From: Nitrosomonas sp.
GTDB taxonomy: Bacteria > Pseudomonadota > Gammaproteobacteria > Burkholderiales > Nitrosomonadaceae
DNA: 37,608 nucleotides
Assembly (NCBI GenBank): GCA_021774075.1
Contig: JAJFJK010000134.1
Location: 1 to 37,608, forward strand
Direction: 5' to 3'
The notes under the pieces were generated by a model, which was not told the DNA's origin, did not search any database, and saw only the letters and a list, made by a program, of their open reading frames with translations. The stretch's first letter is position 1; every line of letters begins with the position of its first letter. Positions 9,020-18,114 of the stretch are shown here, piece by piece. The position numbers and the translations under genes are program-made.

Positions 9020-10356
9020 TCACATCTCGTTGTGGTGGCAATACTGTGCGTACAACATCCGGATTTTCTGCCTATTTGATTATTGCACTTTTGTTCCTGT
9101 TATTTTGCAAATCGGTCATCGCCGCAGAAACCACCATCAGTGCAACACGTGTTAGCTTAACTGCCGACTACACGCGCATCACACTGGAATCAAGCCAACC
9201 CATCCAATATGAATTGAGTATGTTGAATAACCCAGGGCGGGTTGTTATCGATTTGGCAAATGTTGCACTGACGCCTACATTAAAAAATTTACCCACACAA
9301 GTTCATGCCACAGATCCATTTATACAAAGAATCCGTATTGGTCGCTTTAAGCCGCATATCATACGTTTAGTATTTGACCTTAAGACATATGTGGTACCCC
9401 GCACCTTTGTACTTGAACCTGCAGACAGTCATGGCCATCGCTTGGTGCTGGATATTTACCAACCTGAAAAAGCCGCAGAAATTAATACTAGAGATCAACT
9501 TGAAGTAGACGATCTGGATCAATTAATTGCTTCTTTTTATCAAGACAATAATGCACCAGCAACGCAACATCGCCCAACACAACCACAGTCCAAAAGCTTT
9601 TATGCTGCACAAAACCGCAAACCAACAGTTCCACGCACCATCACGATTGCAATCGACGCTGGACATGGTGGAAAGGATCCCGGCGCTGTTGGAAACAAAG
9701 GCACTTACGAAAAAAATATCACTTTGGCAATCGCCATGAAACTGAAACTCAGGATAGACAAAGAGCCGCATATGCGTGCCGTTTTGACTCGTACCGGCGA
9801 TTATTACATTTCATTACCGCAGCGCCGTGCTATGGCGCGTCAGGCAAATGCTGATTTGTTTGTGTCGATTCATGCAGATGGCAGTGAAAAAATTCACCCA
9901 CGCGGATCATCCGTTTATACACTTTCTGAAACAGGCGCCACATCAACAACAGCGCGTTGGTTAGCCAAAAAAGAAAACCGTGTGGATCGTGAACTGATGG
10001 GTGGTGTAGACATTACAACCAAATCATCAGATATCAAGGAATTACTGCTTGATTTATCGTTAAATGCAACCATTAATGACAGCGTTAAAGTGGCAGAACA
10101 TGTGCTCAAGGAAATTGGCGGCATTAACCATTTGCATAAAAAACATGTTGAGCAGGCTGGTTTCGATGTGCTCAAATCACCCGATATTCCATCCATCCTG
10201 GTTGAAACAGCATTCTTAACCAACCCAGGTGAAGAACAGAAACTAAGAAGTAGAACTTATCAAAACAAAATGGCCGACGCATTGTTTTCCGGCATTAAAC
10301 GATATTTTGCAGCCAGTCCGGCACTCGCACGTACAGAAATGGCGCAGGTAAAATAA
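8983..10356 (+). CDS. amiC: N-acetylmuramoyl-L-alanine amidase AmiC
   Basis: AmiC is a periplasmic zinc amidase that cleaves the stem peptide from septal peptidoglycan during cell separation. The sequence has a long N-terminal export segment (hydrophobic about 29-48, AYLIIALLFLLFCKSVIAAE). An AMIN domain (about 50-160) targets the septum. A linker leads to the Amidase_3 domain (about 218-445). Zinc ligands are visible as His228 in IDAGHGGKDPGA, Glu243 in GTYEKN and His297 in SIHADGS; the catalytic Glu408 lies in LVETAFLTN. The ATG at 8983 follows GGCAGGAAAACA and lies inside the end of tsaE. A 7-bp hairpin at 10371-10390 lies downstream but lacks a T-tract. Confidence 0.92.
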   Translation: MFNTMAKSNAPVITSRCGGNTVRTTSGFSAYLIIALLFLLFCKSVIAAETTISATRVSLTADYTRITLESSQPIQYELSMLNNPGRVVIDLANVALTPTLKNLPTQVHATDPFIQRIRIGRFKPHIIRLVFDLKTYVVPRTFVLEPADSHGHRLVLDIYQPEKAAEINTRDQLEVDDLDQLIASFYQDNNAPATQHRPTQPQSKSFYAAQNRKPTVPRTITIAIDAGHGGKDPGAVGNKGTYEKNITLAIAMKLKLRIDKEPHMRAVLTRTGDYYISLPQRRAMARQANADLFVSIHADGSEKIHPRGSSVYTLSETGATSTTARWLAKKENRVDRELMGGVDITTKSSDIKELLLDLSLNATINDSVKVAEHVLKEIGGINHLHKKHVEQAGFDVLKSPDIPSILVETAFLTNPGEEQKLRSRTYQNKMADALFSGIKRYFAASPALARTEMAQVK

Positions 10357-10486
10357 AACACGTGTCTTTCTGCAAAACAATGCTTTTGCATGAGTCGATG
10401 TTTCCTTTATCCTCTATCATCTACGCTCTCTCCACTGCATTTACTAACATTTCCCTAAGACTTTAGAAACAATTAGAATCATCTCT

Positions 10487-11647
10487 ATGCGTAGCGAAGA
10501 CATCATATTAACAAACAGCTCCGATAATGAGATGGCTTATTGGTATCAGTTAATTACTGACAATGAAGCATCATGTCTTAAATTAACTGGCGATTTCACT
10601 TTGGCTGCACTGGAATCAAAGTTTGAACTACTGGCCAGAGAGCTTGCTCAACATCGGGCAGTCAACCCAAATATACATTGGGATTTAACTGATATCCAAC
10701 AAATGGATATGGCCAGCGTTGTGATGTTATGGCAAGTCTGGCAAACGCAACGCCCCACTCATTTGCTGATACGCCCTGAACATGAACTCATGTTTAAACG
10801 TCTGGAAAATATCCCGGCACAATTGCCCGCGCCCAGCCACAAGTACAACACTTGGCTCCCCATCGCTTTAGGTAAACAGGTACTGTTACTATGGCAAAAT
10901 CTAATCGGCATGATCAGTCTAATAGGGCAGTTAATATTAGATACCATTTACCTGATAAAACACCCCGCCTATATACCATGGCGTGAAATTTCTGCCAATC
11001 TGTACCGAACCGGTGCGCAAGCACTTGGCATCACGGCATTGGTTGGCTTTCTTATCGGCGTCGTATTAAGTTATCTTTCTTCACAACAATTAAAAATATT
11101 TGGTGCGGATATTTTTATTATTAATATTCTTGGCATGAGCATCATCCGCGAATTAGGCCCGCTGCTTGCGGCGATATTGGTTGCCGGGCGTTCAGGTTCA
11201 TCCATGACCGCACAACTTGGCGTCATGCGCGTAACACAGGAATTGGATGCTTTGACCGTAATGGGCATTTCACATAGTCAACGTTTGGTATTACCCAAGG
11301 TTATCGGTTTGGGCATTGCCATGCCATTATTGGTTTTATGGACAAGTGCTGTAGCGCTATTGGGTGGAATTGTGGCCGCAGAAATACAATTGGGTCTTAG
11401 TTATCAATATTTTCTCAGCGCGTTGCCGGATGCCGTTCCAATAGCCAATCTATGGCTGGGGTTAAGTAAAGGTGTCGTCTGTGGCATGGTTATCGCACTC
11501 ATCGCCTGCTATTTTGGCCTGAGAATAAAACCCAATACTGAAAGTCTCGGTGAAGGCACAACCACTTCTGTTGTAACATCCATAACCGTTGTTATTATTA
11601 TTGACGCCATTTTCGCCATTGTGTTTTCTGATGTGGGACTCTATTAA
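10487..11647 (+). CDS. MlaE-family lipid ABC transporter permease with fused N-terminal STAS domain
   Basis: This is the membrane subunit of an Mce-type transporter that moves phospholipids or related lipids between the inner and outer membranes. Residues about 25-115 look like a STAS domain (LKLTGDFTLAALESKFELL, WDLTDIQQMDMASVVML). In the E. coli Mla system that role is played by a separate protein, MlaB. Residues about 140-386 form the MlaE permease with SIIRELGPLLAAILVAGRSG and the ALTVMGISHSQRLVLPKV coupling segment. The gene starts a four-gene operon: permease, ATPase, MCE protein, lipoprotein. The next gene starts 4 bp after its stop. Whether this is the Mla system proper or a paralogous Mce system cannot be settled; there is no mlaC here. 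Confidence 0.88.
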   Translation: MRSEDIILTNSSDNEMAYWYQLITDNEASCLKLTGDFTLAALESKFELLARELAQHRAVNPNIHWDLTDIQQMDMASVVMLWQVWQTQRPTHLLIRPEHELMFKRLENIPAQLPAPSHKYNTWLPIALGKQVLLLWQNLIGMISLIGQLILDTIYLIKHPAYIPWREISANLYRTGAQALGITALVGFLIGVVLSYLSSQQLKIFGADIFIINILGMSIIRELGPLLAAILVAGRSGSSMTAQLGVMRVTQELDALTVMGISHSQRLVLPKVIGLGIAMPLLVLWTSAVALLGGIVAAEIQLGLSYQYFLSALPDAVPIANLWLGLSKGVVCGMVIALIACYFGLRIKPNTESLGEGTTTSVVTSITVVIIIDAIFAIVFSDVGLY

Positions 11648-11651
11648 GGCA

Positions 11652-12458
11652 ATGAAAAACCAGGACTGTATCGTCGAAGTTGAGGCATTACATACACGCT
11701 TTGGAAATCATGTGGTCCATCGTGATATTAATCTATGTGTTCAGCGTGGTGAGGTATTAACCTTAGTGGGTGGCTCAGGCAGTGGAAAAACAACCTTATT
11801 GCGTCAAATGCTGGGCTTGGATGAACCGTCGCAGGGTCGCGTGAGATTATTTGGTTTTTCCCGACAAAACTGTAGCCTTGACCAGTTAAAAAACATACGT
11901 AATCGTTGCGGTGTATTATTTCAACAAGGCGCATTATTCAGTGCATTAACCGTATTTGATAACATTGCCCTCCCCTTGCGTGAATTACTCACGCTGGATG
12001 AGCGTACAATTCGTGATCTGGTTATGATTAAATTGGAACTGGTCGCTATTGGCCCGGAGCATGCCAACAAAATGCCAGCGGATTTGTCCGGCGGCATGAT
12101 CAAACGTGTTGCATTGGCACGTGCGTTGGCATTAGATCCGGAATTATTGTTTCTGGATGAACCAACTGCCGGGCTTGATCCCGAATTAAGTGAAAGTTTC
12201 GTTGAATTGATTTTAACTTTGCGCTCTGAGATGGACTTATCCATGGTTATGGTTACACATGACTTAGAGCCACTAACTGCGTTATCCAATCGCATTGCGG
12301 TTTTAGCTGATCAGCAAATAGTCATAGCAGGTACACTGGAAGAAATTTGCAAACACTCTCACCCATTTATAAAAACTTTTTTTAAGGGTGTAGCAAAACA
12401 ACAACAACAAATTAATAATCGGGAGGAAACGTGGAAAACCGCGCCCATGCCCTTATAG
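11652..12458 (+). CDS. MlaF-like ABC transporter ATP-binding protein
   Basis: This is the cytoplasmic ATPase of the Mce-type transporter encoded by the surrounding genes. Walker A is GGSGSGKTT (residues 40-48), the signature is LSGGMIKRVALARAL, Walker B is LLFLDEPTAGLDP and the H-loop is VTHD. I chose the ATG at 11652 because it gives the family-normal N terminus MKNQDCIVEVEALHTRFG and follows the permease stop by 4 bp. Starts at 11589 or 11631 would lie inside the permease gene. The product is 268 residues. The 3' end overlaps the MCE gene by 28 bp, an indication of tight co-expression. Confidence 0.93.
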   Translation: MKNQDCIVEVEALHTRFGNHVVHRDINLCVQRGEVLTLVGGSGSGKTTLLRQMLGLDEPSQGRVRLFGFSRQNCSLDQLKNIRNRCGVLFQQGALFSALTVFDNIALPLRELLTLDERTIRDLVMIKLELVAIGPEHANKMPADLSGGMIKRVALARALALDPELLFLDEPTAGLDPELSESFVELILTLRSEMDLSMVMVTHDLEPLTALSNRIAVLADQQIVIAGTLEEICKHSHPFIKTFFKGVAKQQQQINNREETWKTAPMPL

Positions 12459-13321
12459 CAGGAATATTTGTTATTCTCCTGAGCATCGCCGTCCTTATGG
12501 TTGCCATGTGGTTGAATGGAAATACGGTGCAACGTAATAATTATTTGGTGGTGTCCAATGAATCGATTACCGGGCTGAGTCCTCAAGCATCCGTACAATA
12601 CCGAGGTGTCAATATTGGCAAAGTAGAAAACATTAATTTTGACCCGGAAAATAGAAACCAGATACTCATTGACATTAGCATTGATCAGGAACTCAAACTG
12701 ACTAAACATGCTTACGCGCAATTAGGCTATCAAGGCGTGACTGGATTAGCTTTTATACAACTTAATGATCACGGGGCTGAATCTGAGCCGCTTTCAAGCG
12801 GTGGGCGCATTCCTATGCGACGCTCATTACTTGAAGAAGTGACTGGGTCCGGGCAGCACTTATTAATTAATATCAATGAATTAATAATGAAAATGCAAAA
12901 TTTATTGGGCCCAAAGAATCAAGTGGAAGTGACCAATATATTGCGAAACATTGAGAAAGCAACAAGAAATTTTGAAGGTATTGCCGATAATACACAGCCT
13001 TTACTGGCATCGTTTACTGAACTAACGGCTGAAACAAGTACATTAGTTAGGCATGTTGACGAACTGCTGGATGAATTCAATAACGTTATGATAAACGCTA
13101 ATCAGCAGGGCGGCATTCTTGACAATTTGTCTCAAAGTACACAAGAGCTTGCCGTGACCATACCCGAATTGCGCAAAGTTATCAATGGGATTACACGTAA
13201 TTCGCATAATTTAGATCGCGTTCTACGACAATTAGAAGAAAACCCGCAAAGCTTATTATTTGGACGCCCCCCATCATTACCCGGCCCCGGTGAAGCGGGC
13301 TTTGTTGAACCTGGAGAGTGA
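12431..13321 (+). CDS. MlaD-like MCE-domain lipid transport protein
   Basis: This is an inner-membrane-anchored periplasmic MCE protein. It is expected to form a hexameric ring through which lipid passes to or from the MlaE-type permease. The sequence has one N-terminal transmembrane helix (about 9-29, ALIAGIFVILLSIAVLMVAM). The MCE domain follows (about 38-115), with VQYRGVNIGKVENI and YAQLGYQGVTGLAFIQL. A long helical C-terminal region ends in a Pro/Gly-rich tail. The GTG start at 12431 is supported by an ideal GGGAGGAAAC just upstream. There is a single MCE domain, unlike PqiB or LetB, which carry several. It overlaps the ATPase gene, and the lipoprotein gene begins 5 bp after its stop. 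Confidence 0.9.
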   Translation: MENRAHALIAGIFVILLSIAVLMVAMWLNGNTVQRNNYLVVSNESITGLSPQASVQYRGVNIGKVENINFDPENRNQILIDISIDQELKLTKHAYAQLGYQGVTGLAFIQLNDHGAESEPLSSGGRIPMRRSLLEEVTGSGQHLLININELIMKMQNLLGPKNQVEVTNILRNIEKATRNFEGIADNTQPLLASFTELTAETSTLVRHVDELLDEFNNVMINANQQGGILDNLSQSTQELAVTIPELRKVINGITRNSHNLDRVLRQLEENPQSLLFGRPPSLPGPGEAGFVEPGE

Positions 13322-13326
13322 TTTAA

Positions 13327-13965
13327 ATGATAAAAATTTCGGTTATTTTTTTGATTGTGGTTTTGTTATCCGCATGCAGCATTGCACCAAAATCAAATTC
13401 AGCCATTGCAATCTATGACTTTGGCATCCAGTACGTACAACCATCCACAGTGATAAAAAACCTGCCGCACGCAAAAACAAAAAGCTTGCTCGTAACCGAT
13501 ATAGAATCTGCGCCGGGTTTTGATAATCATGCAATCTATTATCGACTTGCTTACAATAACCCGACACGATCCTATACCTATGCCAGCAGCCGTTGGGCCG
13601 CCACTCCTGCGATATTGCTCAGTCAGCAATTGCGCAACAAGATAGTCACAAAAACTAGTGATCTGGTCATAAAAGATAGCAGCACTGCAAAATCTGATTA
13701 TGCGTTACATATTGAACTGGAAGAATTTACACAGGTTTTTGATGCCATTGATAGCAGCCATGCGGTCATAAGCATGCGTGCCAGCCTGGTGGAGCGACAA
13801 TCACATGCGCTGCTGGCGCAGCAATCCTTTAGCATAAAACAAAATGCAGCGACTGCTGACGCACCTGGCGCGGTGAATGCTTTGACCACTGCCAGCGATC
13901 TGCTGATGAATGCAATCATTGATTGGTTAGGCCATGCATTGCAGGCTACAAATCAATCATTATAA
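13327..13965 (+). CDS. ABC-type transport auxiliary lipoprotein (PqiC-like)
   Basis: A short signal sequence ends in a lipobox, LLSACS, which predicts an N-terminally acylated, probably outer-membrane lipoprotein. The 212-residue body has the family pattern IAIYDFG, the YRLAYNNPTRSYTYASSRWA segment with paired Tyr and Trp residues, and a helical C terminus. This matches the PqiC/ABC-transport-auxiliary family, which docks Mce transport systems to the outer membrane. It is the last gene of the permease-ATPase-MCE-lipoprotein operon and takes the place that soluble MlaC or MlaA partners have in other systems. Its role is inferred from family and context. Confidence 0.85.
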   Translation: MIKISVIFLIVVLLSACSIAPKSNSAIAIYDFGIQYVQPSTVIKNLPHAKTKSLLVTDIESAPGFDNHAIYYRLAYNNPTRSYTYASSRWAATPAILLSQQLRNKIVTKTSDLVIKDSSTAKSDYALHIELEEFTQVFDAIDSSHAVISMRASLVERQSHALLAQQSFSIKQNAATADAPGAVNALTTASDLLMNAIIDWLGHALQATNQSL

Positions 13966-14039
13966 AATCTTAATCGCTTTAATCAGACGTGGCATTTCTT
14001 ATGTTAGTATCCCGTCATTTATTATTTAGGACAATTGTC

Positions 14040-14174
14040 GTGCGCACCCTATGCAATCTTAGCAACCTTATTTTGTTAACACTCTTACTAAGTGCTTGTG
14101 GTAACAAAGGGCCTCTTTATCTTCCAGAACCCGAACCGGCGGCTTATACATCACAAAGCGGCACAGCAGAATAA
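14040..14174 (+). CDS. lptM: LPS translocon maturation chaperone LptM-type lipoprotein
   Basis: This tiny lipoprotein has a signal peptide and lipobox LLSACGNKGPLYLPEPE. The CGxKGPLxLP pattern is the hallmark of the LptM (YifL) family, which assists maturation of the LptDE outer-membrane LPS translocon. The GTG at 14040 follows AGGACAATTGTC, giving a 44-residue precursor of usual length. The longer upstream start at 13989 has no better support. The stop overlaps the lysA start (TAATG), so the two are translationally coupled. The lptM-lysA pairing is frequent in proteobacteria. Confidence 0.85.
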   Translation: MRTLCNLSNLILLTLLLSACGNKGPLYLPEPEPAAYTSQSGTAE

Positions 14175-15427
14175 TGAGTGGCTTTCCAGAATTTAATTAC
14201 CTCAATCAGGCGTTGCATGTCGAATCGGTCGCATTGCAACACATTGCAGAAGAATTTGGAACACCTTGTTATGTGTATTCTCGCGCCGCATTAACTGCTG
14301 GCTATCACGAATTTGAGAATGCCTTTGCACAACGCGAACATTTAATTTGCTATGCCGTTAAAGCCAACTCAAATATTGCCATTCTTAACTTACTTGCCCG
14401 TCTGGGCAGTGGATTTGACATCGTCTCCGGCGGTGAACTGCAACGTGTGATCAGAGCCGGTGGCGATCCACGCAAAACAGTATTTTCGGGTGTTGGGAAA
14501 AATAGCGACGAACTGCGCATGGCACTCGCTGCCAATATTTTGTGTTTTAACGTGGAATCTCTCGCAGAACTGCACCTATTAAATCAGTTAGCTGGTGAAA
14601 TGAATAGGAAAGCACCGGTTAGCTTACGCGTAAACCCGGACGTAGATGCCAAAACACATCCTTATATATCAACAGGTCTCAAGGAAAATAAATTTGGTGT
14701 ACCGGTTGCTGAAGCTGAAAAAATTTATCATGCTAGACATCAATTTCCGCATATTCAATTTACTGGTTTGGATTGTCATATTGGTTCTCAACTAACAGAA
14801 TTAAATCCTTTTATGCAAGCCAGTGAGAAAATGTTGAATCTGTTGGGTCAATTACAATCACAAGGTCATGAAATTGAGCACCTGGATCTGGGTGGCGGAC
14901 TGGGCATACGCTATGCAGACGAAACACCACCGTCAATCAGTGATTATGTTTCAGCGCTTTGTGCATGCACAGCGCAAGTCAAACAACGTCTGTTAATTGA
15001 ACCAGGGCGCGCCATGATCGGCAACGCCGGCCTATTATTGACGCGCACAGAATACCTGAAACACACACCGGATCGAAATTTTGCAGTTGTAGATGCGGCC
15101 ATGAACGATTTGATGCGGCCTTCGCTGTATGATGCCTATCATGCCATTTTACCCGTCAAGCAAAATAACGCTGAAACACATGATTATCAAGTCGTTGGCC
15201 CAATCTGCGAAACCGGCGATTTTCTTGGTCATGATCGCAAGCTTAGTTTGGCCAACGGGGATTTACTGGCCGTCATGTCAGCCGGAGCCTATGGCATGAG
15301 TATGAGTTCAAATTACAATACCCGCCCACGCGTTGCTGAAGTCATGGTGGATGGTGATGCTGTTCATCTTATCCGTCAGCGTGAAACAATTGAACAATTA
15401 ATTGCGGGCGAGCAGCTTATTCCATAA
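14174..15427 (+). CDS. lysA: Diaminopimelate decarboxylase LysA
   Basis: LysA is a PLP enzyme that converts meso-diaminopimelate to lysine, the last step of lysine synthesis. The alanine-racemase-like barrel carries the PLP lysine in YAVKANSN (Lys63). Further motifs are SGGELQR, DCHIGSQL, LDLGGGLGI and EPGRAMIGNAG. The C-terminal beta domain supplies GPICETGDF, with the Cys that completes the active site across the dimer, and AGAYGMSMSSNYN. The 417 residues fit the family. The ATG at 14174 overlaps the lptM stop. A family-A palindrome begins 20 bp after the stop and may mark the transcript end. Confidence 0.96.
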   Translation: MSGFPEFNYLNQALHVESVALQHIAEEFGTPCYVYSRAALTAGYHEFENAFAQREHLICYAVKANSNIAILNLLARLGSGFDIVSGGELQRVIRAGGDPRKTVFSGVGKNSDELRMALAANILCFNVESLAELHLLNQLAGEMNRKAPVSLRVNPDVDAKTHPYISTGLKENKFGVPVAEAEKIYHARHQFPHIQFTGLDCHIGSQLTELNPFMQASEKMLNLLGQLQSQGHEIEHLDLGGGLGIRYADETPPSISDYVSALCACTAQVKQRLLIEPGRAMIGNAGLLLTRTEYLKHTPDRNFAVVDAAMNDLMRPSLYDAYHAILPVKQNNAETHDYQVVGPICETGDFLGHDRKLSLANGDLLAVMSAGAYGMSMSSNYNTRPRVAEVMVDGDAVHLIRQRETIEQLIAGEQLIP

Positions 15428-15446
15428 ATCAATGATGCATGGATAA

Positions 15447-15589
15447 AGGGCGCCTCTAAAAATTCAGAGTTCGCCCAAATACAAGGCGCGGAAAAAATTT
15501 TGCAGCGCAGCATATGTTTGATATGTAAGTAATAAATTTTTTTCGCAACGCAGCAGTTGGGATGAAATCTGGATTTCAAGAAGTGCCCT
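15447..15589 (+). repeat. Palindromic repeat family A, copy 1
   Basis: A 143-bp imperfect palindrome whose ends read AGGGCGCCTCTAAAAATTCA and, inverted, AGGGCACTTCTTGAAATCC. It has no coding content. It lies between lysA and the squalene synthase gene. Four more copies occur at 19466, 23131, 30631 and 32981. Confidence 0.85.
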
Positions 15590-15663
15590 AAAACTAAAAA
15601 CCGGTGTTTCCTGATAGCCCTTATAGTACTATGCGACATTCACATCCATAAGACAGATTTGTA

Positions 15664-16731
15664 ATGACCAGCCTTTCAAGTATTGAAGACGAAAAATATC
15701 AAGATTTCATCCTGCAAGGCGTCTCACGTACTTTTGCTCTGACCATTCCACAATTACCGGAGGCATTGCGTCGTGTCATTGGCAATGCTTACCTGTTATG
15801 TCGGATTACCGATACCATCGAAGATGATAATGCATTAGACATTGCGCAAACACGTCAATTATCAGAAATGTTTTCCGAAGTTGTGAGTGGCAACATAGCG
15901 GCACAAGAATTTGTTGATACGCTTTATCCACTACTCTCAGACCACACTATCCCGGCTGAACATGATCTCATCAAAAACACGCCCGCCGTCATACGCATCA
16001 CACACAGTTTTAATACCACGCAACGTAGGGCGCTGGAGCGATGCGTACGTATTATGGGGCATGGCATGGCGGATTATCAGGAAACAGAATCACTGGAAGG
16101 GTTGGAAGACCTGCCTGCGATGAATCAATATTGTTATTATGTTGCAGGTGTGGTTGGTGAAATGCTAACAGAACTCTTTTGTGATTATTCCCCGGAAATC
16201 AATCAAAATAAAACAATCTTAATGAAATTAGCCGTGTCATTTGGGCAAGGGCTACAAATGACTAATATTCTCAAAGATATTTGGGATGACAAAGAGCGCG
16301 GCGCATGCTGGCTGCCACAAGATATCTTTCTCAAAAACGGATTTAATCTTAAAGACCTGCAACCTGACCATGCTGACAAATGTTTCCAGGCTGGGTTGGG
16401 TGAACTGGTTGGTGTTGCCAAAGGGCATTTACAAAACGCATTGACATACACATGCATGCTACCGGCGCAAGAAAAAGGCATACGTAAATTCTGCTTATGG
16501 GCGCTAGGCATGGCAGTTTTAACCCTCAATAAAATCAATCGACATCGAGACTTCAATGCAGGTTCACAAGTTAAAATCAAACGCAGCAGTGTTAAAGCAA
16601 CGGTAATTACAACAAGTTTCTTTGCAAGTCAAAATTGGGCATTAAATTTACTCTTTAAAACAACATCGAAGAATTTGCCTGACGTTGAAATATCGAAGCA
16701 ATCACTAGGAGGCTGTCCGAGAATAGAATAA
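15664..16731 (+). CDS. Squalene synthase (farnesyl-diphosphate farnesyltransferase type)
   Basis: The enzyme joins two farnesyl diphosphates to presqualene diphosphate and on to squalene, the precursor of hopanoids. The first Asp-rich motif is DTIEDD (50-55). YCYYVAGVVGE (156-166) and the second Asp-rich motif NILKDIWDD (201-209) follow. The pattern resembles the one-enzyme squalene synthases more than the split HpnC/HpnD pair, but that is a judgement by eye. A hydrophobic C-terminal part (about 275-335) could sit at the membrane. The last nine codons (SLGGCPRIE) begin at the CTAG where an inserted palindrome starts, so the native C terminus has been replaced. Joining across the whole array would give SLVKL and a stop. 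hpnA lies downstream, now separated by the array. Confidence 0.88.
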   Translation: MTSLSSIEDEKYQDFILQGVSRTFALTIPQLPEALRRVIGNAYLLCRITDTIEDDNALDIAQTRQLSEMFSEVVSGNIAAQEFVDTLYPLLSDHTIPAEHDLIKNTPAVIRITHSFNTTQRRALERCVRIMGHGMADYQETESLEGLEDLPAMNQYCYYVAGVVGEMLTELFCDYSPEINQNKTILMKLAVSFGQGLQMTNILKDIWDDKERGACWLPQDIFLKNGFNLKDLQPDHADKCFQAGLGELVGVAKGHLQNALTYTCMLPAQEKGIRKFCLWALGMAVLTLNKINRHRDFNAGSQVKIKRSSVKATVITTSFFASQNWALNLLFKTTSKNLPDVEISKQSLGGCPRIE

Positions 16732-16880
16732 TCTACTGCGGAAAAGCTATTTTGGTAATATTTCCCGATCATTTTCCCTTGGTAATGACAATTGAACAAC
16801 TATTCGCCTCAAATGATCAAAAAATCTGCCTCAAAATGGCTTTCCCTCGCTACGATTACTATTCTCGGACAGCCTCCTAG
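16705..16880. mobile_element. Palindromic element family C (MITE-like), inside the 3' end of squalene synthase
   Basis: A 22-bp perfect terminal inverted repeat occurs at 16705-16726 and 16859-16880, counting the CTAG at each end; the inner core is GAGGCTGTCCGAGAATAG. No coding region lies between. The flanking CTAG, or the TA within it, may be a target-site duplication. The termini resemble those of IS5- or IS630-type elements, so it is probably a non-autonomous derivative. It supplies the stop codon now used by the squalene synthase gene. Confidence 0.8.
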
Positions 16881-18114
16881 TACATCAACCATGTAATTAT
16901 GACGGATGAAAGTATGCTTCAAAATGAGTAAGATATATAGGTAATTTAATCTTTCTTATGAGGAGTATTAATGCCTGCTAAAAAATACATTATTCGTTTG
17001 AGTAAAGAAGAGCGTAAGGCACTCACCAAATTGGTAAAAACAGGAAAGGCTGCAGCTTACAAACGACAGCGGGCACAAATTTTGTTAAAAGCGGATGTGA
17101 ATCGCTTAGACGGCGGTCTCCAGGACAAAGACATTGTCAAATCACTTGATATTGGCAGCCGGACGATAGAGCGAACCCGGCAACGACTGGTTGAAAAAGG
17201 GTTTCAGAAAGTACTGGAAAGGGAGTCTTACAAAAGCTCCAGAGAGCCTTATTTGGACGGTGAACAGGAGGCTCATTTGGTGGCATTGAGCTGCTCGGAA
17301 CCGCCTGAGGGATACAACCGCTGGACGCTGAAATTATTGGCGAAGGAGATGATGGTTTTAGATGGATTCAGTTTGCCCGGAAACGGTGCGGAAGGTTTTA
17401 AAAAAACGCCATAAAACCCTGGCAACGTAAAGAATGGTGTATTCCCGCTCAAGAAAATGCTGAGTTTGTTTGTGCAATGGAAGGCGTGTTAAGTCTGTAT
17501 AAAGAACCTTACAGAGAAACGCACCCGGTCGTTTGCATGGATGAGAGTAGCAAACAACATTTACGGGAGGTTCGTGAGAAACTACCGATGGAGCCGGGAA
17601 AGCCTGAGCGCTACGATACGGAATACGAGCGAAATGGTACCAGTAATCTGTTTATTTTTTTCGAGCCGTTACGTGGCTGGAGACGAATTGATGTTACAGA
17701 GAGGCGGACAGCCCGGGACTGGTCTTATCAGATCAAAAAATTGGTTGACGAAGACTATCCCGATGCCAAAAAGATTCGTTTGATAATGGATAATCTGAAT
17801 ACCCATGTTGGTGCATCGTTATATAAAACTTTTGAGCCTACAGAAGCACGTCGTCTTTTAGATAAACTGGAATTTCACTACACGCCGAAACATGGCAGCT
17901 GGTTGAATATGGCAGAGATTGAGTTCAGTTTGCTTTCCAGGCAATGTATGAGTGATCGTATGGCGGACAGACAATACTTGGCTCGGGAAGTAGCCACATG
18001 GGCAAAACGGAGAAACATGAGAAAGAGTGAAATGAATTGGCGCTTTACGACGGAAGATGCTCGCATTAAATTAACGCATCTTTATCCGTCATTTTAAGGT
18101 AGACGATGTACTAG
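16877..18114 (+). mobile_element. IS630-family insertion sequence with degraded transposase
   Basis: The element is bounded by CTAG at 16877-16880 and 18111-18114. The inner ends are related inverted repeats (TACATCAACCATGTAATTAT at the left; the inverted right end is TACATCGTCTACCTTAAAAT), both followed by GACGG. The Tc1/mariner-like IS630 family targets TA. The transposase inside carries two reading-frame breaks. The copy is joined end to end with family C on the left and family D on the right. Confidence 0.82.
16971..18097 (+). pseudogene. IS630-family transposase, frameshifted
   Basis: The N-terminal part (16971 to about 17376) has a helix-turn-helix region (DKDIVKSLDIGSRTIERTRQ). The C-terminal part (from about 17405 to 18097) has the DDE catalytic residues in VVCMDESSKQ, RLIMDNLNTH and HGSWLNMAEIE. 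Two changes of frame separate them. The first is near 17376-17380, where about 2 nt are missing before ETVRKV. The second is at an A7 run (17400-17406), after which NAIKPWQRKEWCIP resumes the family sequence. A single programmed -1 shift at the A-run would join the two main frames, but the residues between 17376 and 17400 would then be unlike the family, so an inactive copy is more likely. Sequencing error in the homopolymer cannot be excluded for the second break. Confidence 0.85.

Noticed and set aside
10371-10390. Hairpin TGCAAAA/TTTTGCA after amiC as terminator
   Set aside because: The stem is AT-rich and no T-tract follows, so it is mentioned with amiC but not called.
15376-15639. Open frames running through family-A repeats (also near 30640-30912 and 32764-33039)
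   Set aside because: They are created by the repeat itself, recur with the repeat and overlap real genes in other frames.
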